Assembly: GCF_004919685.1 (NCBI RefSeq)
Contig: NZ_SMYZ01000015.1
Span: 16,731 to 80,730 of the forward strand
Origin: Mesorhizobium norvegicum
GTDB taxonomy: Bacteria; Pseudomonadota; Alphaproteobacteria; Rhizobiales; Rhizobiaceae
Reading direction: 5' to 3'
Length of the DNA: 64,000 bases
In this document: piece by piece, positions 45,418 through 54,685 of the stretch
Position numbering within the stretch: the first letter of the stretch is position 1
Layout: every line of letters begins with the position of its first letter
Notes under the pieces: generated by a model
What the model was told of the DNA's origin: nothing
The model's database searches: none
What the model saw: only the letters and a program-made list of their open reading frames with translations
Made by a program: the position numbers and the translations under genes

Positions 45418-45514
45418 TAATCCCTCCGCCGGTACAAACCGGATCAGGTTCAGCGGGTTGGCGAGACTGCCTCTCAGCCGGTCCGCGAAGATCGCGTCCG
45501 GCACCCCGTTAGAG
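45418..45514 (-). ncRNA. TPP (THI-box) riboswitch controlling thiBPQ
   Basis: On the minus strand the leader reads GGGGTGCC, GGCTGAGA, then CTGAACCTGATCCGG and GCGGAGGGATTAG, the conserved TPP riboswitch cores in the right order. It lies about 60 nt upstream of thiB. TPP binding should lower expression of the transporter, probably by blocking translation, since no terminator stem is obvious. Confidence 0.93.
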
Positions 45515-45605
45515 CGTTTCGACACATAGGCCGGGCCGATCAGCCGCGCAAGTGGGAGTTTGCCGCCTTCCGTTTCCCGTGCCGGGCTGGTAAGGGCCAC
45601 ACGAT

Positions 45606-46250
45606 ATGAGCACATTCACCATCCTGCTTGGCGGCGATCTCATCCGCACGCCACGGCTCGACCGCCAGGTCGAAGGCTCCCGCGTCATCGCCGCCGACGC
45701 CGGCATCGGCCATGCGCGGCTGCTGGATCTCGTGCCGGAGCTGTGGGTGGGTGATTTCGATTCGGTGCCGGCCAACCTGCCTGACGATCTCGCTGCCGTG
45801 CCGCGCCGGACCTTCCCGGCGGAAAAGGACCAGACCGATGGCGAACTGGCCATCGCCGCCGCACTGGAGCGCGGCGCGACCAGACTGGTGCTCGCCGGCG
45901 CCTTCGGCGGCAAGCGCGCCGACCATGCTTTCCTGCATCTGGCGCTTGCCCTGCGGCTGGCCGAGGCCGAAACTGATGTGCTTTTGACCAGCGGCGCCCA
46001 GGAAGGCATTCCCCTGCTGCACGGAACGGCTGGCTTCGATTATGCCGACGGCACACTGTTTTCGGTGCTCGGCTTTTCCGAGCTTGCCGGCCTGACCGTC
46101 ACCGGCGCCAAATGGCCGCTCGATCACGTCAAGGTGGCGTTCGGTTCGTCGCTGACCATCTCCAACGAGGTCAAGGGCCACCTCGAAATCGCGCTGGGCC
46201 ATGGCCGCGCGATGCTGCTCGCTCATCCCTATCCCCTACCTGAAAGCTGA
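45606..46250 (+). CDS. thiN: Thiamine pyrophosphokinase
   Basis: 214 residues. It phosphorylates thiamine to TPP. The catalytic DFDS and [15 protein letters not shown] motifs, plus [14 protein letters not shown], mark the TPK family, with the C-terminal thiamin-binding domain ([13 protein letters not shown]). Divergent from thiBPQ: import and activation of thiamine are neighbours. Its own start is about 90 bp from the riboswitch 5' end. Confidence 0.94.
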   Translation: MSTFTILLGGDLIRTPRLDRQVEGSRVIAADAGIGHARLLDLVPELWVGDFDSVPANLPDDLAAVPRRTFPAEKDQTDGELAIAAALERGATRLVLAGAFGGKRADHAFLHLALALRLAEAETDVLLTSGAQEGIPLLHGTAGFDYADGTLFSVLGFSELAGLTVTGAKWPLDHVKVAFGSSLTISNEVKGHLEIALGHGRAMLLAHPYPLPES

Positions 46251-46251
46251 C

Positions 46252-48072
46252 ATGGCCCCGCCCCTTCTCAACCTCGACGGGATAAAGCTGACCTTCGGTG
46301 GCACGCCGCTGCTCGACGGTGCCGCCTTGACGGCTTCCGCCGGCGACAAGATCGCACTGGTCGGCCGCAACGGGTCGGGCAAGTCGACGCTGCTGAAGAT
46401 CGCCGCCGGCCTGATCGAGCCGCAGGATGGCGAGGTGTTCCGCCAGCCTTCGGCGACCGTACGCTATCTGCCGCAGATGCCCGACATGGAAGGTTTTGCC
46501 AGTGTTCGCGCCTATGTCGAGGCCGGACTTGGCCCCGCCGACGACCCCTACCGCGCCAGCTATCTGATGGAGCATCTCGGCCTGTCGGGCGAAGAGCGTC
46601 CGAACGATCTGTCGGGCGGCGAGGCGAGGCGTGCGGCTCTTGCCCGTGTCATGGCGCCAGAGCCCGATATCCTGCTGCTTGATGAGCCGACCAACCATCT
46701 CGATCTCTCGGTGATCGAATGGCTGGAAGAAGAGCTCATCCGCACCTCCTCGGCACTGATCGTCATCTCTCACGACCGCCGCTTTCTCGAGCGCGTGTCG
46801 CGCGCCACGATCTGGCTCGATCGCGGCCAGACGCGCAGGCTGGACAAGGGCTTTGGCCATTTCGAGGAATGGCGCGACCTGGTGCTGGAGGAAGAAGAGC
46901 GCGAGCAGCACAAGCTCGGCCGCCAGATCGTGCGCGAAGAACATTGGCTGCGCTATGGCGTGACGGCGCGGCGCAAGCGCAACATGCGCCGGCTCGGCGA
47001 ATTGCAGACCATGCGTCAGCGTTTCCGCGGCCACCGCGGCGCCGAAGGGTCGGCCACCATGGTGGCGAGCGACGCCGCCGAATCCGGCAAGCTGGTGATC
47101 GAGGCCAAGAACATCGAGAAGAGCTTTGGCGATCTGACCGTGGTCAAGGGGTTCTCGACCCGCATCCAGCGCGGCGACCGCGTCGGCCTGGTTGGGCCGA
47201 ACGGCGCCGGCAAGACGACGCTCTTGAAGATGCTGACCGGCGAGATGAAGCCTGACGCCGGTTCGATACGGCTCGGCACCAATCTGGAGACCGCCACGCT
47301 CGACCAGAAGCGCGAGGCGGTCGACCCGCAAGAGACGCTGGCGCAATATCTCACCGACGGGCGCGGCGAAAACCTCGTCATCAATGGCGAGCAGCGCCAC
47401 GTCGTCTCCTACATGAAGGATTTCCTGTTCAAGCCGGAGCAGGCACGCACCCCCGTGCGCGAGCTGTCCGGCGGCGAGCGGGCACGGCTGTTGCTGGCGC
47501 GTGTGCTGGCGCGGCCGGCAAACCTTCTGGTGCTGGATGAGCCGACCAACGATCTCGACATGGAGACGCTGGAGCTGCTGCAGGAACTGGTCGCCGGTTT
47601 TGCCGGCACCGTCATCCTGGTCAGCCACGACCGCGATTTCCTCGACCGCACCGTGACCAGCCTGATCGCGCCCGACGGTGACGGCCGCTGGATCGAATAT
47701 GCCGGCGGCTACTCCGACATGCTCGCGCAGCGCGGCGGCACCCGGCTGGACGACCGCAAGGCGCGCGCGAGGGCCGACAACGGCGAAGCGGTGGCCACGA
47801 CCAAAGGTGAAGCCGGCTCGCCAAAGGGGCCAGCAAAGAAACTGTCGTTCAAGCAGAAATTCGCGCTGGAATCCCTGCCCAAGAAAATCGAAGCCGTGAT
47901 GGCGTCGATCTCGAGGCTTGAGAACAACATCGCCGATCCGGCCTATTACGAGCGCGACCCGGCCTCGTTCCAGAAGACCATCGCCGCCCTCGACAAGGAG
48001 CGCGCGACACTGGCGGCGCTGGAGGAAGAGTGGCTGGAGCTGGAGATGTTGCGCGAGGAGATGGAGGGGTAG
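46252..48072 (+). CDS. ABC-F family ATP-binding protein (Uup type)
   Basis: 606 residues from the ATG at 46252, immediately after the TPK stop. Two ATPase domains: Walker A GRNGSGKST with LSGGEARRAALAR, then GPNGAGKTT with LSGGERARLLLAR. Both Walker B motifs are LLLDEPTNHLD / LVLDEPTNDLD. The inter-domain linker and the C-terminal coiled coil (after residue about 520) match Uup. ABC-F proteins act on the ribosome; there are no membrane domains. Confidence 0.94.
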   Translation: MAPPLLNLDGIKLTFGGTPLLDGAALTASAGDKIALVGRNGSGKSTLLKIAAGLIEPQDGEVFRQPSATVRYLPQMPDMEGFASVRAYVEAGLGPADDPYRASYLMEHLGLSGEERPNDLSGGEARRAALARVMAPEPDILLLDEPTNHLDLSVIEWLEEELIRTSSALIVISHDRRFLERVSRATIWLDRGQTRRLDKGFGHFEEWRDLVLEEEEREQHKLGRQIVREEHWLRYGVTARRKRNMRRLGELQTMRQRFRGHRGAEGSATMVASDAAESGKLVIEAKNIEKSFGDLTVVKGFSTRIQRGDRVGLVGPNGAGKTTLLKMLTGEMKPDAGSIRLGTNLETATLDQKREAVDPQETLAQYLTDGRGENLVINGEQRHVVSYMKDFLFKPEQARTPVRELSGGERARLLLARVLARPANLLVLDEPTNDLDMETLELLQELVAGFAGTVILVSHDRDFLDRTVTSLIAPDGDGRWIEYAGGYSDMLAQRGGTRLDDRKARARADNGEAVATTKGEAGSPKGPAKKLSFKQKFALESLPKKIEAVMASISRLENNIADPAYYERDPASFQKTIAALDKERATLAALEEEWLELEMLREEMEG

Positions 48073-48116
48073 TCTCACCGCAAGCAGCATCGCCTGATTA
48101 TTGCAGTGACACGGAA

Positions 48117-48138
48117 ATGCGCATACATTATGCGCATA
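48117..48138 (+). promoter_or_regulatory. Paired ATGCGCATA repeats before ccdA
   Basis: ATGCGCATA occurs at 48117-48125 and 48130-48138, 13 bp apart, and each holds the palindrome ATGCGCAT. It lies 15-36 bp upstream of the ccdA ATG, where a CcdA/CcdAB complex would bind for autorepression. Confidence 0.6.
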
Positions 48139-48152
48139 TTACGGAGGCTACC

Positions 48153-48395
48153 ATGCGCAAGATTGCCTTGAATGCGATCCGTCAGCCAGCAAATCTGTCG
48201 ATCGATTCGAACCTCATGAGGGAGGCCAAGGGCCTTGACGTGAATGTCTCGCGCGCCGCGGAGGCTGGCATCGCGGAAGCGGTGGCGGCCGAAAAAGCGC
48301 GCCTGTGGAAACTTGAGAACCGCGCCACCATGGATGCGTGGAACGACTATATCGAGAAGCACGGCATCCCGCTGGAAGAGTACCGGCAGTTCTGA
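48153..48395 (+). CDS. ccdA: Antitoxin CcdA
   Basis: 80 residues. The N-terminal part is a short ribbon-helix-helix (NLSIDSNLMREAKGLDVNVSRAAEAGIAEAV), followed by a disordered C-terminus with LENRATMDAWNDYIEKHGIPLEEYRQF typical of CcdA. ACGGAGG is 6 bp before the ATG. Its stop overlaps the toxin start by one base, the usual antitoxin-toxin coupling. Confidence 0.93.
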   Translation: MRKIALNAIRQPANLSIDSNLMREAKGLDVNVSRAAEAGIAEAVAAEKARLWKLENRATMDAWNDYIEKHGIPLEEYRQF

Positions 48396-48694
48396 TGCCC
48401 CGCTACGATGTCTTCGCCGGTCGCATCGAAGGCAACTATTTGCTCGACGTTCAATCCGACCTGCTCGACAATTTCAAGACGCGGGTAGTCGTCCCGCTTC
48501 TGCCGGTCGCAACGGTGCCGCCGCCGATGCGAAAGCTTCATCCGATCTTCGAGATCAACGGCCGGAAGCTGGTCATGGCCACACACCTGATTGCCACCGT
48601 TCCGGCCGGCGAATTAGGCGAAAGTCGACTGAACCTGATTAAGCACCACGACGACATCGTCGCCGCACTCGACATGCTGTTCCAAGGCTTCTGA
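48395..48694 (+). CDS. ccdB: Toxin CcdB (gyrase poison family)
   Basis: 99 residues, the usual CcdB size. RYDVFAGRIEGNYLLDVQSDLLDNFKTRVVVPLLP and LHPIFEINGRKLVMATHLIATVP are typical. C-terminal residues that contact gyrase (ALDMLFQGF) end in a Gly-Phe instead of the F-plasmid Trp-Gly-Ile, so potency could differ. Intact and in frame, thus plausibly functional. Confidence 0.9.
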   Translation: MPRYDVFAGRIEGNYLLDVQSDLLDNFKTRVVVPLLPVATVPPPMRKLHPIFEINGRKLVMATHLIATVPAGELGESRLNLIKHHDDIVAALDMLFQGF

Positions 48695-48720
48695 ACGAAG
48701 GCGCCAGCCCGGCGCCGTTC

Positions 48721-50385
48721 TCAGCCCGCCGTCTTCGCCTGCCAGGCCTTGATCGCTTCGTCGAACACCTTCTCGCCGGGAATGCCCTTTTCCATGGTCA
48801 GCAATGCCCGCCGTCCGGTCTTGTAGACGACCGGCACGTCGATCCAGTCCTGACCGCGAAGCAAGGTCATGTTGGCGTCTTCGTCCGCCTTGGTGTCGTT
48901 GAGCGCGACGAGGAAGAAACCGTCGGCGATCTTGGCCGGAATGCCGATCAGTGGGCTGCCGGCATCCTGTTCCGAACTCTTCATGGCGACGCGCAGGATG
49001 TTGTCGACACCGCCGCCCTCGAAACCGTCGGGTGTGAGGAAGATCATCTCGATGATATGGCTGGCCGGCAAGGTCTGGTCGGTGTTGCGGCGGATGGTCA
49101 TGCGCAACTGGATGTCCTTGCCGGGAATGGTTGCCTCGGCGCGGATAGCCGGCTCCGGCGGCAAGTCGCCACCCGGCGATTCCTGCACCAGCGACCAGAC
49201 GATATTGCCGGGCTCCGCCGATCCCTGGGCGGTGCTGGTGCGTTCTTCATAGAAGATCGCCTTCTGGCCAACCGGCAGAGCGGTTTCCGCGGGCGCGGCT
49301 GCGGGTGCCGCTGGCGTGGCGCCTGCCGGAGCTGGCGGGGTGGCAGCAGCATCCGCCGGCGCAGCTCCGGCAGCAGGCGGCGTCGCGGGCGCGGCGCCCG
49401 GTGCCGGCGTGGTGGCAGGTGCGGCCGCAGCCGGGGTGCCGGCGGCCGGTGCAGAAATCGCCGGCGCGTTGGTCGCCGAGGGCGGCGTGGTCAGCGCGGC
49501 AACCGATTCGCCTTCGCCGATGCCGCTTTGTCCGCCGGCCGGGCCGGGATCGACTTCACTGCCCTGCGGCGTCAGCCGCTGGGTGAATTTCGTGCTTTCG
49601 GCTTCCGTGCCGCCGGCTGCGGGCGCCGGCGGCGTTGCCGCCGTATCGGTTGCCGGCTTGACGGGTGCGGGCTTCACCGGTTCGGTCTTCGCGACCTGGT
49701 TGCCTCCAAGCCCGAGCATCTTGCCGAAAGCGTCCTTGTTCAGCCAGATGCCGTAGCCGCCGCCGGCAACGACCAACAGCGCGACGACAGCGGCGATCAG
49801 TCCGCCATAGCTGCGCTTGCGCTCGGCGGGACGCAGCCGCTGGAAGGTGTCGGACACCGGCTCTTCGTTGCTGGAAAAGACATCGGCCCCGTCGTCCGCC
49901 TCGTCGGCGTCCATACCTGCAGCGTCCATACCTGCAAGAGGCGCGTCGGCGCGAGCCGGCTGGGCAGGCGCCGGCGTCGGCCTTTGCCAGCTTGGCTCGA
50001 CGTTGGCGGCAGGTGGAGGTGCCGGTCGATAGGGTTCAGGCTTGGCGGCGGGCGGTGCCGGCCAGGCCGATTCCGCTTTCGCCGGCTGCCATGTGTGGCT
50101 CGGCTGGTTCTTGTTGCGATCGATCGAGGAAAAGATGTGTTCCAGTTCCGCGAGCGGGTCGGTCTCCGGCACGCTCTTGGCATAGTCCCGCTCGACATTC
50201 GCAATGGCGTCTTCCAGGCCACGCTTCTGCTTGGCGGCATCCTCCGGCGAAAACGGCGGATCGCGCTGGGCAATCTTCGCTGCGATCGTAATGCGAGCCT
50301 TGTCATAGACCTTCGCCCGCATCTCTGGCGACTGATCGCCGAGACCGTCTATCGCTTTCTTCAGAACAAAACCGAAATCTGCCAT
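48721..50385 (-). CDS. Conserved membrane protein with Pro/Ala-rich regions
   Basis: 554 residues. Residues 1-95 form a helical N-terminal domain. A Pro/Ala/Gln-rich linker leads to one membrane segment (about 194-215) and a second Pro/Ala-rich linker. The last 190 residues look folded (AIFYEERTSTAQGSAEPGNIVWSLV and KIADGFFLVALNDTKADEDANMTLL). The C-terminal part is presumably periplasmic. I do not recognise a family. It is followed upstream by purA on the same strand. Confidence 0.82.
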   Translation of the reverse strand: MADFGFVLKKAIDGLGDQSPEMRAKVYDKARITIAAKIAQRDPPFSPEDAAKQKRGLEDAIANVERDYAKSVPETDPLAELEHIFSSIDRNKNQPSHTWQPAKAESAWPAPPAAKPEPYRPAPPPAANVEPSWQRPTPAPAQPARADAPLAGMDAAGMDADEADDGADVFSSNEEPVSDTFQRLRPAERKRSYGGLIAAVVALLVVAGGGYGIWLNKDAFGKMLGLGGNQVAKTEPVKPAPVKPATDTAATPPAPAAGGTEAESTKFTQRLTPQGSEVDPGPAGGQSGIGEGESVAALTTPPSATNAPAISAPAAGTPAAAAPATTPAPGAAPATPPAAGAAPADAAATPPAPAGATPAAPAAAPAETALPVGQKAIFYEERTSTAQGSAEPGNIVWSLVQESPGGDLPPEPAIRAEATIPGKDIQLRMTIRRNTDQTLPASHIIEMIFLTPDGFEGGGVDNILRVAMKSSEQDAGSPLIGIPAKIADGFFLVALNDTKADEDANMTLLRGQDWIDVPVVYKTGRRALLTMEKGIPGEKVFDEAIKAWQAKTAG

Positions 50386-50460
50386 GCTTCAGTCGACCTG
50401 TATTTTGTTTCCGCGCCGGCCCCCGCAAATCAGCCGCGATGCCCGGAAAGGCTTCAGAAA

Positions 50461-51759
50461 CTAGTCTTGAAACGGATCGGTCACAAGTATCGTGTCGTCG
50501 CGTTCCGGGCTGGTGGAAAGGAGCGCAACCGGGGCACCGATGAGCTCCTCGATGTAGCGGACATACTTGACGGCCTGGGCCGGCAGATCGTTCCAGCTGC
50601 GCGCGCCGGCGGTGGTGCCTTTCCAGCCCTCGAGCGTCTCGTAGACCGGCTCCACGCGTGCCTGCGCACCCTGGCTGGCCGGCAGATAGTCGATCATCTC
50701 GCCGTCGAGCCGGTAGCCGGTGCAGACCTTGATCTCGTCCAGCCCGTCGAGCACGTCGAGCTTGGTCAGCGCGATGCCCTTGATGCCGTTGACGGCAACA
50801 GCCTGGCGCACCAGCACCGCATCGAACCAGCCGCAGCGGCGCTTGCGCCCGGTGACGACGCCGAATTCATGGCCGCGCGTGCCGAGGAATTCGCCGATCT
50901 CGTTCTTCTGCTCGGTCGGGAACGGACCTTCGCCGACGCGCGTCGTATAGGCCTTGGTGATGCCCAACACATAGCCGATGGCGCCCGGGCCAACGCCGGA
51001 GCCGGCAGCCGCCTGGCCGGCGACCGTATTCGACGAGGTGACGAACGGGTAGGTGCCGTGGTCGATATCGAGCAGCGTGCCTTGCGCGCCCTCGAACAGG
51101 ATGCGCTCGCCAGCCCGGCGCTTGTCGTCGAGGATTTTCCAGACCCGGTCCATGTAGGGCAGGATCTCGTGCGCAACCGAAGTCAATTCCTGCATGATCG
51201 CATCATGCGTGACTTCCGCATGGCCAAGCCCCCGACGCAGCGCATTGTGGTGCGTCAGCAGCCTGTCGACCTTCAAGGGCAGCGTTTCCAAATCCGCCAA
51301 ATCCATCACCCTGACCGCGCGCCGGCCCACCTTGTCCTCGTAGGCGGGGCCGATGCCACGACGGGTCGTGCCAATCTTCGTTCCGGAATTGGAGGCGGCG
51401 TCCTCGCGGAATCCGTCCAGTTCCCGATGCAGGGACAGGATAAGCGCTGTGTTTTCGGCTATTTTCAGGCGATCCGGCGTTACTTCGACACCTTGCGCCT
51501 TGAGCTTCGCCACTTCGGCGACGAAAGCGTGCGGGTCGAAAACGACGCCGTTGCCGATGATGGACAGCTTGCCCTGGCGCACGACGCCCGACGGAAGCAA
51601 CGACAATTTGTAGACCTTGCCATCGACGACCAGCGTGTGGCCGGCATTGTGGCCGCCCTGGAAACGCACCACGACATCGGCCCGCTCCGACAGCCAGTCG
51701 ACGATCTTGCCCTTGCCTTCGTCGCCCCATTGCGAGCCGACGACCACCACATTGGCCAT
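50461..51759 (-). CDS. purA: Adenylosuccinate synthase
   Basis: 432 residues from the ATG at 51759. It makes adenylosuccinate from IMP, Asp and GTP. The motifs [11 protein letters not shown] (residues 8-18), [13 protein letters not shown] and the switch regions are all present. Frame open further upstream, but the start is fixed by the [10 protein letters not shown] motif near the terminus. Confidence 0.97.
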   Translation of the reverse strand: MANVVVVGSQWGDEGKGKIVDWLSERADVVVRFQGGHNAGHTLVVDGKVYKLSLLPSGVVRQGKLSIIGNGVVFDPHAFVAEVAKLKAQGVEVTPDRLKIAENTALILSLHRELDGFREDAASNSGTKIGTTRRGIGPAYEDKVGRRAVRVMDLADLETLPLKVDRLLTHHNALRRGLGHAEVTHDAIMQELTSVAHEILPYMDRVWKILDDKRRAGERILFEGAQGTLLDIDHGTYPFVTSSNTVAGQAAAGSGVGPGAIGYVLGITKAYTTRVGEGPFPTEQKNEIGEFLGTRGHEFGVVTGRKRRCGWFDAVLVRQAVAVNGIKGIALTKLDVLDGLDEIKVCTGYRLDGEMIDYLPASQGAQARVEPVYETLEGWKGTTAGARSWNDLPAQAVKYVRYIEELIGAPVALLSTSPERDDTILVTDPFQD

Positions 51760-51985
51760 GTTTGTTTTCCCTTGAGATGCCGCGTGGCGGCTGGAAGACT
51801 GTTCAAAACGACAGGCCTCTATAACGTCAAGACCTCGCGAGCGCGACCTTTCTTTGCCGCCGAAAATGCCTTGAGGCACAACAATTTTCGGCTTTGACAT
51901 CATTTACTTGGGCGCACGAGGGCAATAGGCCGACAAACACCGCGGCTTGTCCTTAAAGCGCGTCGCGACGCGCCTTTTGTTTCAT

Positions 51986-52030
51986 GCATGTCGTTGTCCC
52001 AAAACCGCTGCCCACTTTTGGGCGACATGC
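51986..52030. repeat. GCATGTCGTTGTCCC palindromic repeat
   Basis: GCATGTCG and CGACATGC outer arms enclose CCCAAAA / TTTTGGG. It lies just upstream of the EamA transporter and matches the degenerate copy at 34975-35018. Confidence 0.75.
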
Positions 52031-52051
52031 AACAGTGCCCGGAATCCCGCG

Positions 52052-52963
52052 ATGCATCGAAGCGCCTACATATTCCTGCTGCTCACCACCTTGCTGTGGG
52101 GTGGCAACTCGGTGGCCGGCAAGCTGGCGGTCGATCACATCTCGCCAATGACGCTCGTCTTCCTGCGCTGGGTGCTGGCCGTGGCGATCATGCTGCCGAT
52201 AGGCTGGAAGACAATACGCAAGGACTGGCCGGTGGTGCGCAAGCACTGGCTCGTGCTGGCAGCGCTGGGCGCCAGCGGCTTCGCCTTGTTCAACACCATC
52301 TTCTACACGGCGCTCAACTACACGACAGCGATCAACGTCTCGATCGAACAGGCGGCGATGCCGATCTTGATCATCGTCGCCAATTTCGTCTTCTTCCGCC
52401 TGCGCGTGAACTGGGCGCAGATCGTCGGCGTCGTGCTGACCATCGCCGGCGTGATCCTCACCGCCTGCCACGGCGACCCGCGCCGGCTATTGACGCTGGA
52501 GCTCAATTTCGGCGACGCCATCATGCTGGTCGCCGTGTTTCTCTACAGCGGCTATTCGGTCGGGCTGCGGCTGAAGCCGGTGATACATTGGCAGAGCCTG
52601 ATGCTGGCCCTGTCGGTTGCCGCGCTCGTCACTTCGCTGCCGTTCTTCCTGTGGGAGGTCGCCGTCGGCAAGGTCATCGTGCCCGACGCGCGTGGCTGGG
52701 CCGTCATCGTCTATACCGCGATCGGCGCCTCGGTCATCTCGCAGATCTTCTACATCAGGGGCAACGAATTGATCGGCGCCAACCGCGCCGGCCTGTTCAT
52801 CAATCTGGTGCCGATCTTCGGTACGCTGCTGTCGGTGCTGATCGTCGGCGAGACGTTCCAGCTCTATCAGGCACTGGCCTTGGTGCTCGTGCTGGGCGGC
52901 ATCGGGCTTGCCGAATACAGCGGGCGCAAGACGGCGATCCAGCGATCCACCAGGACACGCTGA
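52052..52963 (+). CDS. EamA/DMT-family transporter
   Basis: 303 residues with 10 predicted membrane helices in two EamA repeats. It begins HRSAYIFLLLTTLLWGGNSVAGKLAV, and the second half carries GANRAGLFINLVPIFGTLLSVLIVGETF. Substrate not predictable from sequence (amino acid or metabolite exporters are common). It starts 292 bp after purA, divergently, behind a palindromic repeat. Confidence 0.9.
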   Translation: MHRSAYIFLLLTTLLWGGNSVAGKLAVDHISPMTLVFLRWVLAVAIMLPIGWKTIRKDWPVVRKHWLVLAALGASGFALFNTIFYTALNYTTAINVSIEQAAMPILIIVANFVFFRLRVNWAQIVGVVLTIAGVILTACHGDPRRLLTLELNFGDAIMLVAVFLYSGYSVGLRLKPVIHWQSLMLALSVAALVTSLPFFLWEVAVGKVIVPDARGWAVIVYTAIGASVISQIFYIRGNELIGANRAGLFINLVPIFGTLLSVLIVGETFQLYQALALVLVLGGIGLAEYSGRKTAIQRSTRTR

Positions 52964-52967
52964 ACGA

Positions 52968-52993
52968 AAAGGCGCGGACCGGGCCGCGCCTTT
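52968..52993. terminator. Bidirectional terminator between the EamA gene and serA
   Basis: AAAGGCGCGG / CCGCGCCTTT arms with a 6-nt loop, between two convergent genes. Confidence 0.8.
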
Positions 52994-53016
52994 GGATCTT
53001 TCACGGCAGTCCGGGA

Positions 53017-54618
53017 TCACATCGCGTTGACGTCGAACTGCAGCCGCTTGGCCGAATCGATCGACTTGTGCGCCTTGATCTTTTCCAGAACCGACTCAGG
53101 GAACGGCGCGTCGAGATAAAGCAGCGCGATGGCATCGCCGCCGGGCCGGTTGCGGCCGAGCTGGAAGTTGGCGATGTTGACGCCGTTCTCGCCGCACACG
53201 GTGCCTAGCAGGCCGATGATGCCCGGCGCGTCGGCGTTGGTTGTGTAGAGCATGTGCTGGCCGACCTCGGCATCGAGATTGATGCCCTTGATCTGGATGA
53301 AACGCGGCTTGCCGTCGGAGAAGCAGGTGCCGGCGATCGAGCGCGTCCTGTGCTCGGTCGTCACCGTCAGCTTGATGTAGCCGTCGAACACGCCCGACTT
53401 GTCGCGCTTGACCTCGGCAACAATGATGCCGCGCTCCTTTACCATGATCGGCGCCGACACCATGTTGACGTCGGAGACCTGCGGCCGGATCAGCCCAGCG
53501 AGAGCCGCGCTGATCAGGGCGCGCGTGTTCATGGTCGCGGTCGAGCCGTCGAACAGGATCTCGACCTCTTTGATCGGATCCTCGGTGACCTGGCCGACGA
53601 AGGCGCCGAGCACTTCGGCGAGCTTGACGAAAGGCTTCAGCCGGGGCGCTTCCTCGGCGGTGATCGAGGGCATGTTGATGGCGTTGGAGACGGCGCCCTT
53701 GATCAGATAGTCGGACATCTGCTCGGCCACATGCAGCGCGACGTTCTCCTGCGCCTCGGTGGTCGAGGCGCCGAGATGCGGCGTCGCCACGACATTCTCC
53801 ATGCCGAACAGTTCGTTGTTCTCGGCCGGTTCGACCTCGAACACGTCGATACCGGCGCCCGCCACCTTGCCGCTCTTCAGCGCCGCGACCAGGTCGGCCT
53901 CGACGATCAGGCCGCCGCGCGCGCAATTGATGATGCGCACGCCGTTTTTCATCTTGGCGATCGTGGCCGCGTTGATGATGTTGCGCGTCTTGTCGGTCAG
54001 CGGGGTATGCAAGGTGATGAAGTCGGCGCGGGCGAAAAGCTCGTCGAGCTCGACCTTCTCAACGCCGAGCTCCTCGGCGCGGCTGTCCGACAGGAACGGA
54101 TCGAAGGCGATGACGTGCATCTTCAGCCCGACGCCGCGCGTGGCGACGATCGAGCCAATATTGCCGCAGCCGATGACGCCCAGCGTCTTGCCGGTGATCT
54201 CGATGCCCATGAAGCGGTTCTTTTCCCACTTGCCGGCATGCGTCGAGGCATTGGCTTCCGGGATCTGGCGGGCCAGCGCGAAGATCATGGCAACCGCATG
54301 CTCGGCGGTGGTGATCGAATTGCCGAAGGGCGTGTTCATCACGATGATGCCCTTGCGGCTCGCCGCCGGGATGTCGACATTGTCGACGCCGATGCCGGCG
54401 CGGCCGACGACCTTGAGCCTCGTGGCGGCGTTGATCAGCTTTTCGGTGACCTTGGTTGCCGAGCGGATGGCGAGGCCATCATACTGGCCGATCACTTCGG
54501 CGAGCTTTTCCTTGTCCTTGCCGAGATCGGGCAGATAGTCGACCTCGATGCCGCGATCCTTGAATATCTGCACGGCGGTGGTGGAAAGCTTGTCTGAGAC
54601 GAGAACGCGGGGCGCCAT
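53017..54618 (-). CDS. serA: D-3-phosphoglycerate dehydrogenase
   Basis: 533 residues: first step of serine synthesis. The GCGNIGSIVATRGVGLKM Rossmann motif, LDELFARADFITLHTPLT, NCARGGLIVEADL and the H in TPHLGAST are present. The long form has an intervening domain and a C-terminal ACT domain for serine feedback. Preceded by serC on the same strand with a 67-bp gap. Confidence 0.96.
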   Translation of the reverse strand: MAPRVLVSDKLSTTAVQIFKDRGIEVDYLPDLGKDKEKLAEVIGQYDGLAIRSATKVTEKLINAATRLKVVGRAGIGVDNVDIPAASRKGIIVMNTPFGNSITTAEHAVAMIFALARQIPEANASTHAGKWEKNRFMGIEITGKTLGVIGCGNIGSIVATRGVGLKMHVIAFDPFLSDSRAEELGVEKVELDELFARADFITLHTPLTDKTRNIINAATIAKMKNGVRIINCARGGLIVEADLVAALKSGKVAGAGIDVFEVEPAENNELFGMENVVATPHLGASTTEAQENVALHVAEQMSDYLIKGAVSNAINMPSITAEEAPRLKPFVKLAEVLGAFVGQVTEDPIKEVEILFDGSTATMNTRALISAALAGLIRPQVSDVNMVSAPIMVKERGIIVAEVKRDKSGVFDGYIKLTVTTEHRTRSIAGTCFSDGKPRFIQIKGINLDAEVGQHMLYTTNADAPGIIGLLGTVCGENGVNIANFQLGRNRPGGDAIALLYLDAPFPESVLEKIKAHKSIDSAKRLQFDVNAM

Positions 54619-54685
54619 GGCGGCCTCCTTGAAATGGATTAATCCTGATGGGAATGAGCGGCCCGAAGGCCGCTACCGGACGATG

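Noticed and set aside
46171..48090. A 639-codon minus-strand open frame over the ABC-F gene
   Set aside because: The plus strand carries intact Walker motifs; the opposite frame has no recognisable domain.
49057..51897. A 946-codon open frame on the plus strand opposite the Pro/Ala-rich protein and purA
   Set aside because: It crosses two real minus-strand genes and an intergenic gap, and shows only Arg/Gly/Ala low-complexity translation.
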